DNA from: Herbiconiux daphne | GTDB lineage: Bacteria > Actinomycetota > Actinomycetes > Actinomycetales > Microbacteriaceae | DNA: 64,000 nucleotides | Direction of reading: 5' to 3' | Assembly (NCBI RefSeq): GCF_024979295.1 | Contig: NZ_JANLCJ010000001.1 | Location: 62,001 to 126,000 of the forward strand | In this document: one piece after another, positions 59,818-64,000 of the stretch | Position numbering within the stretch: the stretch's first letter is position 1 | Layout of the letters: each line of letters begins with the position of its first letter | Made by a program: the position numbers and the translations under genes | Notes under the pieces: model-generated | Seen by the model: only the letters and a program-made list of their open reading frames with translations | Database searches by the model: none | What the model was told of the DNA's origin: nothing

Positions 59818-60669
59818 ATGGGCCACGGCCGATCGCAGAAGAACAGCTGGAGCCGGCGGTTGTCGGTGCAGGCGCCGGTCGACCTGGCGGCCATCGACAC
59901 CGGAGGCACGCCGGGCGTGCTCGACAAAGACGCCGCCGCCGAGATCTTCGACGCCTCGTCGCGCACCCTGTCGAAACTGCAGGAGCAGCTCTTCGCCGAC
60001 AGCCTCTACGGCGGCCGCAACTCGGTGCTGATCGTGCTGCAAGGCATGGACACGTCGGGCAAGGGCGGTGTGGTGAAGCGGGTCGCGGGGGCGGTCGACC
60101 CCCAGGGCATTCGCTACCACGCCTTCAAGAAGCCCACCGAGGAGGAACTGGCCCACCACTACCTGTGGCGGGTCGAGCGCGAACTGCCGAAACCGGGCCA
60201 GATCGGCATCTTCGACCGGTCGCACTACGAAGACCTGCTCGTGCCGCGGGTGCACGAGACGATCACGTCGGAGCAGTTGACCGAGCGCTACGCCGAGATC
60301 GACGCGTTCGAGAAGGGGCTCGTCGATGGCGGCACGACCGTGATCAAGGCGTTTCTGCACCTGGGCGAGGCCGAGCAGAAGAACCGGCTGCTGCGCCGGC
60401 TCGAGCGGTCGGACAAGCACTGGAAGTTCAACCCCGGCGACGTCGACGACCGCACGCTCTGGCCGCTGTTCCAAGACGCCTACGAGGTGGTGCTGAGCAC
60501 TACGAGCACGGCTCACGCCCCGTGGCACGTCGTGCCCGCCGACCACAAGTGGTATTCGGCGCTCGCCGTGCAGCAACTGCTCGTCGAGGCGCTGCAGGGG
60601 CTCGAGCTCTCGTGGCCCGAGCCCGACTACGACGTCGACGAGCAGCGGCGCCGGTTGCTCGCGACCTGA
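59818..60669 (+). CDS. ppk2: Polyphosphate kinase 2
   Basis: A 283-residue P-loop enzyme that moves phosphate between polyphosphate and nucleotides. Walker A GMDTSGKGG is at residues 76-84, Walker B IFDRSHYEDL at 131-140, the lid region has NRLLRRLERSDKHWKFNPGDV, and HAPWHVVPADHKWY closes the domain. One PPK2 domain and this length fit class I, which may prefer ADP or GDP to make ATP or GTP. GGGAG lies six bases before the ATG. Confidence 0.92.
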   Translation: MGHGRSQKNSWSRRLSVQAPVDLAAIDTGGTPGVLDKDAAAEIFDASSRTLSKLQEQLFADSLYGGRNSVLIVLQGMDTSGKGGVVKRVAGAVDPQGIRYHAFKKPTEEELAHHYLWRVERELPKPGQIGIFDRSHYEDLLVPRVHETITSEQLTERYAEIDAFEKGLVDGGTTVIKAFLHLGEAEQKNRLLRRLERSDKHWKFNPGDVDDRTLWPLFQDAYEVVLSTTSTAHAPWHVVPADHKWYSALAVQQLLVEALQGLELSWPEPDYDVDEQRRRLLAT

Positions 60670-60685
60670 GTGGGCGGGGCCCGAG

Positions 60686-60725
60686 GTTCACGGCCTCAGG
60701 TTCAGGGCCTCGCGTTCACGGCCTC
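60686..60725 (-). repeat. Three tandem 14-bp repeats at the monooxygenase stop codon
   Basis: GTTCAYGGCCTC-like units begin at 60686, 60700 and 60714. The last one contains the minus-strand stop codon (TGA, 60726-60724) of the Baeyer-Villiger monooxygenase; the others are downstream copies. The region also separates it from convergent ppk2. Confidence 0.8.
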
Positions 60726-62268
60726 ACGCTGCAGGCAGCGGGCGGGCGCTCACGGTGAGCTGCTCCGCGGCCACGAGCAGGGCGTCGCGGAACTCGGTCG
60801 CCGTGCCCGGCCACAGCAGGGTCAGTCGCCCGCTGCGCTCGTCGACGTACCAGCTGCGGCATCCGCTGAGCCACACGGTGCCCGAGGCGGCGGCATCGAT
60901 CTGCTGCGTCCAGGCCGCCTCGTCGGCGACGGACGTCTCGAGCAGCTCGGTGCCGTCGCGGGCGTCGTCGGCGCCTGCGGCCAGCAGGCGGGCGATGAGG
61001 CCGGCGGCGACCTCGGCCTGCGCTTCGATCATGGCGAAGGCCGAGTTGTGCCCGAGCGCCGCGTTGGGGCCGTCGAGCACGAGCAGGTTGGGAAAGCCGG
61101 CGACGAGCATCGACGCGAACGCCGTCATGCCCTCGGCCCAGTGGTCGGCGAGCAGTTCGCCGTCGCGACCGCGCACGCGCTCGGCGAACGGGGGCCGGGT
61201 CGAGGCGAAACCGGTGGCGAAAACGATCACGTCGACCGGAAAACGCCGGCCGGAGGCGGCGACGGCCTCGTCGCCGTCGACCGCGACGATCGCCGAGGGC
61301 TCGAGGTGCGCGGCATCCGACGCCAGCACCGGGTAGTAGTCGTCGGAGAGCAGCACCCGCTTGCAGCCGATCTCGTAGTCGGGCGTGAGCTGGGCTCGCA
61401 GTTGCGGGTCGGGAACCTGGGCGGCGAGGTGGTCGAGGGCGAGGCGGCGAAGCGAGTCGCGTTCCGGGCCTGCGGCGACGCGCGCGGCGTGCCCGGCCTC
61501 GAACTCGTGGAAGAGCGCCTCGCGATGCGTGTTCAGGGCATCGGGATGCCGAGCGAACTCGGCCCGCGCATCGGGTGGGATCGCGGCATCCGCTCGGGGA
61601 ACGACATACGGTGCCGTGCGCTGGAACACCGTGGTGCGCGAGGCCACGCGGGCGAGCTCGGGCACCAGCTGAACCGCGGATGCGCCGGTGCCGACGACCG
61701 CGATGCGGGCGCCCGACAGGTCGAGGTCGGGAATCCAGGCGCTGCTGTGCAGGGCGGTTCCGGTGAAGGTGTCGAGTCCGGGCAGGTCGGGCAGGTGGGG
61801 CTCGGAGAGCCGGCCGGCCGCCACGATCAGCACGCGGCAGCGGTAGTCGCCCCGGCTCGTGGTGAGCAGCCAGCGGGCGTCGGCGTCATGCCAGGTCATG
61901 GCGGTGACGTCGGTGCGGAGGAGGATCTGCGGGGTGAGCCCCTCATCGCGCACGACGGTGCGCAGGTACTCCTGAATCTCGGCGCCGGGCGAGAATCGTC
62001 GGCTCCAGCCTGGGTTGGGGCGGAACGAGAAGGAGTAGAGGTGCGAGGGGATGTCGCAGGCGACTCCGGGGTAGACGTTGTCGCGCCAGGTGCCGCCGAT
62101 GTCGTGGCCGCGCTCGAGCATGAGCACGTCGGTGACGCCGCTGCGGCGAAGGCGGGCCGCCGCCGCGATGCCGGCGATGCCCGCGCCCACCACGATGGCG
62201 TCGACGTCGGTCACAGTGGCGCCGGGCTTTGGCGCGGTGCGCTCGGGGGTGGCGGGGTCGGTGTTCAT
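60724..62268 (-). CDS. Flavin-containing Baeyer-Villiger-type monooxygenase
   Basis: A 514-residue FAD/NADPH enzyme. FAD motif GAGIAG is at residues 28-33, the Baeyer-Villiger signature FTGTALHSSAW (FxGxxxHxxxW) at 168-178, and NADPH motif GTGASA at 193-198. A C-terminal domain with LVLDGPNAALGHNSAF follows, as in 4-hydroxyacetophenone- and cyclohexanone-type enzymes. It oxidises ketones to esters or related carbonyls; substrate unknown. It lies 13 bp after the fbiC-like stop on the same strand and is convergent with ppk2. Confidence 0.88.
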   Translation of the reverse strand: MNTDPATPERTAPKPGATVTDVDAIVVGAGIAGIAAAARLRRSGVTDVLMLERGHDIGGTWRDNVYPGVACDIPSHLYSFSFRPNPGWSRRFSPGAEIQEYLRTVVRDEGLTPQILLRTDVTAMTWHDADARWLLTTSRGDYRCRVLIVAAGRLSEPHLPDLPGLDTFTGTALHSSAWIPDLDLSGARIAVVGTGASAVQLVPELARVASRTTVFQRTAPYVVPRADAAIPPDARAEFARHPDALNTHREALFHEFEAGHAARVAAGPERDSLRRLALDHLAAQVPDPQLRAQLTPDYEIGCKRVLLSDDYYPVLASDAAHLEPSAIVAVDGDEAVAASGRRFPVDVIVFATGFASTRPPFAERVRGRDGELLADHWAEGMTAFASMLVAGFPNLLVLDGPNAALGHNSAFAMIEAQAEVAAGLIARLLAAGADDARDGTELLETSVADEAAWTQQIDAAASGTVWLSGCRSWYVDERSGRLTLLWPGTATEFRDALLVAAEQLTVSARPLPAA

Positions 62269-62281
62269 CAGGCGTGGGGAG

Positions 62282-64000
62282 TCAGCGGGCGAGGGCGGCC
62301 GCGGGGGGCGTGACCACGGAGTAGGCGGTGTCGCGCTGGCGGGCGGCGCGACCGGATGCGCGGGCGAGCGACTCGACGTCGGCGGCCGAGAGCGTCAGTC
62401 GCGCTTCGGGTCCGGCCTCGGGCCAGAGGGAGCCGTCGAGCAGCACGCCGCCGACGTCATCGGCTCCGCCTCGCAGGGCCTCGGCGGTGGTGCCGAGGCC
62501 GAGCTTGGTCCAGGCGGCTTGCACGTGGTCGATCGACGACGCCAGGAGCAGGCGCGCCACGGCGACGACGGCACGGGACTGCTCGGGCGAGGGGCCGAAC
62601 GGGGAGACGTGGCCGGCTGCGCCAGCGGCGCCGGCAGCGCCAGCGGCGCCGGGGGCCGAGGCGCCGGCCGCGCTCGCGGCCGCCCGCGCGCGCACGAGCC
62701 CGGCGACCGGGCCCGGGGCGTCGCCGGGCACGAACGGCATGGGGATGAACTCGGTGAACCCGCCCGTGCGCGCCTGAACGGCGGCGAGGGTGCGCAGGTG
62801 CGCGACGATCTGCTCGGGCGTCTCGAGATGGCCGTAGACGAGGGTCGACGTCGAGCCGAGGCCGGCGCGGTGGGCCGATTCGATGACGCTGATCCACTCG
62901 GCGACGGGAGGCAGGGCGCCGGCGCTGAAGCGGGCGCGCACGTCGTCGTCGAGCACGAACGCGGCGGTTCCGGGAACGCTCGAGAGGCCGGCCTCCCGCA
63001 GGTCGGCCAGCGTCTGCGGAACACTTCGGCCGAGCCGGCGGGCGGCGTCGCGGAGCTCGGTGGGACGGAAGCCGTGGATCGCGACCGTGGGCGCGGCGGC
63101 ACGGATGGCCCGCACCACGTCGAGGTAGACCTCGCCCGGCAGCGACGGATCGGGCCGGCCCTGCAGGCAGATCTCGGTGGCGCCGAGCTGCACCGCCTCG
63201 GCCGCCAGCTCTGCGGCCATCTCGAGGGTGAGGGCGGGAGTGGCCGGGTCGTCGCTGGGGGTGGTGGTGAGCAGAGCGGTGTCGAGGTTGCGGTTGACGA
63301 CGTAGGTGACGGCGTCGTCGCCCGTGGCTCGGCGAGCGGCGTCGGCGAGGGTGGCCAGTTCGGCGAGGTCGTCGCCGCGGGCGCCGAGCAGGGCGGTGGC
63401 CTGCCGGTCGGTGATCGCGCCCGGGTCGCCGGAGGAGGCGGCATCCAGTGCCCCGCGCAGCACGCGGGTGGGCGAACCCGTCGCGCGCGAGATGCGGCGG
63501 CGGGCGGCATCCGGGGCCGAGGTGCTCGGGTCGCCGGAGGAAGCGGGCGCGACCGTGACCCGGGGGCGGGCCCGCGCCCCTTCCTCGGCGAGCAGCGTGG
63601 CCGGGTTCATGAGCGCGTGGAGGGCCGGGGTGACGGCGGGGTCGAGCCAGCGATCGGCATCGGCCAGGTAGGCGGGGTAGGCGGTGAGCCGCTCGGCGAG
63701 CGTGTAGCCGCTCTGCCCGGTCAGGCCGGCCAGCACGTCGATGTCGGGCCAGGGCCGCTCGGGGTTGACGTGGTCGGCGGTGAGCGGGCTGATGCCGCCC
63801 CAGTCGTTGATGCCGGCGCGCAGCAGCAACTCGAGTTCTTCGAAGTCGGTGAGGTTCGGGGGCGCCTGCACGGTGGCGTCGGGGCCCATCACGACTCGTG
63901 CCGTGGCGACGGCGGCGATGTAGTCGTCGAGTTCGAGGTCGGGTTCGTTCTGCATCGCGGTGCGCGGCTTCGCGCGGAAGTTCTGCACGATGGTCTCCTG
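62282..64000 (-). CDS. fbiC: FO synthase FbiC homologue, 5' end outside window, CofH half degenerate
   Basis: The visible 572 codons hold the end of the CofG half (QNFRAKP, NDWGGISPLTADHVNPERPWP) and a CofH-like half. In FbiC these two radical-SAM domains join tyrosine and a pyrimidine into FO, the F420 precursor. In the CofH half, VTYVVNRN is followed by LDTALLTTTPSDD where the [4Fe-4S]-binding CxxxCxxC should be; no Cys occurs nearby in any frame, so a simple frameshift does not explain it. The rest (ICLQGRPDPSLPG, SSVPGTAAFVLDD, STSTLVYGHLETP, GGFTEFIPMPF, GGADDVGG) is preserved though divergent. A Gly/Ala repeat (GAAGAAGAAG) interrupts it. Reading frame continues past base 64000. Confidence 0.85.
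   Translation of the reverse strand, partial: QETIVQNFRAKPRTAMQNEPDLELDDYIAAVATARVVMGPDATVQAPPNLTDFEELELLLRAGINDWGGISPLTADHVNPERPWPDIDVLAGLTGQSGYTLAERLTAYPAYLADADRWLDPAVTPALHALMNPATLLAEEGARARPRVTVAPASSGDPSTSAPDAARRRISRATGSPTRVLRGALDAASSGDPGAITDRQATALLGARGDDLAELATLADAARRATGDDAVTYVVNRNLDTALLTTTPSDDPATPALTLEMAAELAAEAVQLGATEICLQGRPDPSLPGEVYLDVVRAIRAAAPTVAIHGFRPTELRDAARRLGRSVPQTLADLREAGLSSVPGTAAFVLDDDVRARFSAGALPPVAEWISVIESAHRAGLGSTSTLVYGHLETPEQIVAHLRTLAAVQARTGGFTEFIPMPFVPGDAPGPVAGLVRARAAASAAGASAPGAAGAAGAAGAAGHVSPFGPSPEQSRAVVAVARLLLASSIDHVQAAWTKLGLGTTAEALRGGADDVGGVLLDGSLWPEAGPEARLTLSAADVESLARASGRAARQRDTAYSVVTPPAAALAR

Overview
The window is about 70% G+C with dense, short-spaced genes, many GTG/TTG starts, TANNNT -10 boxes placed 6-7 nt before start codons, and a strong preference for GGATGC/GCATCC in coding DNA. 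With menaquinone genes, an actinobacterial DUF4229/PLDc_N pair, DUF2510, DUF3105/DUF305 and an FO-synthase (FbiC) homologue, this points to an actinobacterial chromosome, most probably Microbacteriaceae. That placement is inference. I see no phage, insertion sequence, CRISPR array, rRNA or tRNA gene.

Layout. 1-1.8 kb: two permeases of a sugar ABC importer behind an intercistronic hairpin. 1.9-8.2 kb: menaquinone genes menE, menA and menD, interrupted by lpdA and two small membrane proteins. 8.4-10.6 kb: recQ with an unusual repetitive acidic tail. 10.7-16.4 kb: DUF305/DUF3105 pair, a divergent HxlR-regulator/MFS pair around a palindromic operator, and a large acyl-CoA oxidase-like enzyme. 16.7-21 kb: an ABC exporter co-directional and nearly continuous with a two-component system. 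21-25 kb: proline iminopeptidase, a second MFS transporter, a HAD hydrolase and a DUF2510 membrane protein.

25.1-29.3 kb is a methionine-salvage operon: mtnA, mtnK, mtnC, mtnB and a small cupin, with overlapping ends. A second locus on the opposite strand (46.4-51.4 kb) has a second methylthioribose-type kinase translationally coupled to a complete ribose-type ABC importer, divergent from acireductone dioxygenase mtnD (51.6 kb). Together they would import a 5-modified ribose, most plausibly methylthioribose, phosphorylate and isomerise it, and convert it to the 2-oxo acid precursor of methionine. A class I/II aminotransferase (31.5 kb) and a class IV aminotransferase (44.9 kb) beside these loci are candidates for the last step. 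The importer transcript appears to start with a folded leader (51426-51496), which I consider the best candidate here for an undescribed regulatory element.

30.5-43.5 kb is a peptide/amino-acid uptake and breakdown cluster: aldolase, aminotransferase, M24 peptidase, Lrp/AsnC regulator, a five-gene peptide ABC importer, a luciferase-like oxidoreductase and a DUF885 metallopeptidase-like protein. 43.5-45.8 kb has ltrA and the class IV aminotransferase, followed by a 534-bp gene-free stretch with a long imperfect inverted repeat and G-rich tandem repeats. 52-64 kb has a ferritin-like/VIT1 transporter, a DszC-like flavoprotein, a histidine phosphatase, an amidohydrolase, a GNAT enzyme, a nitronate monooxygenase-like flavoprotein, a lipoprotein, PPK2, a Baeyer-Villiger-type monooxygenase and the 3' part of an fbiC homologue whose CofH half has lost the radical-SAM cysteine motif.

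A recurring oddity is short tandem duplication of the DNA containing a gene's stop codon (recQ, pip, an MFS gene, the LLM oxidoreductase, the Baeyer-Villiger monooxygenase).
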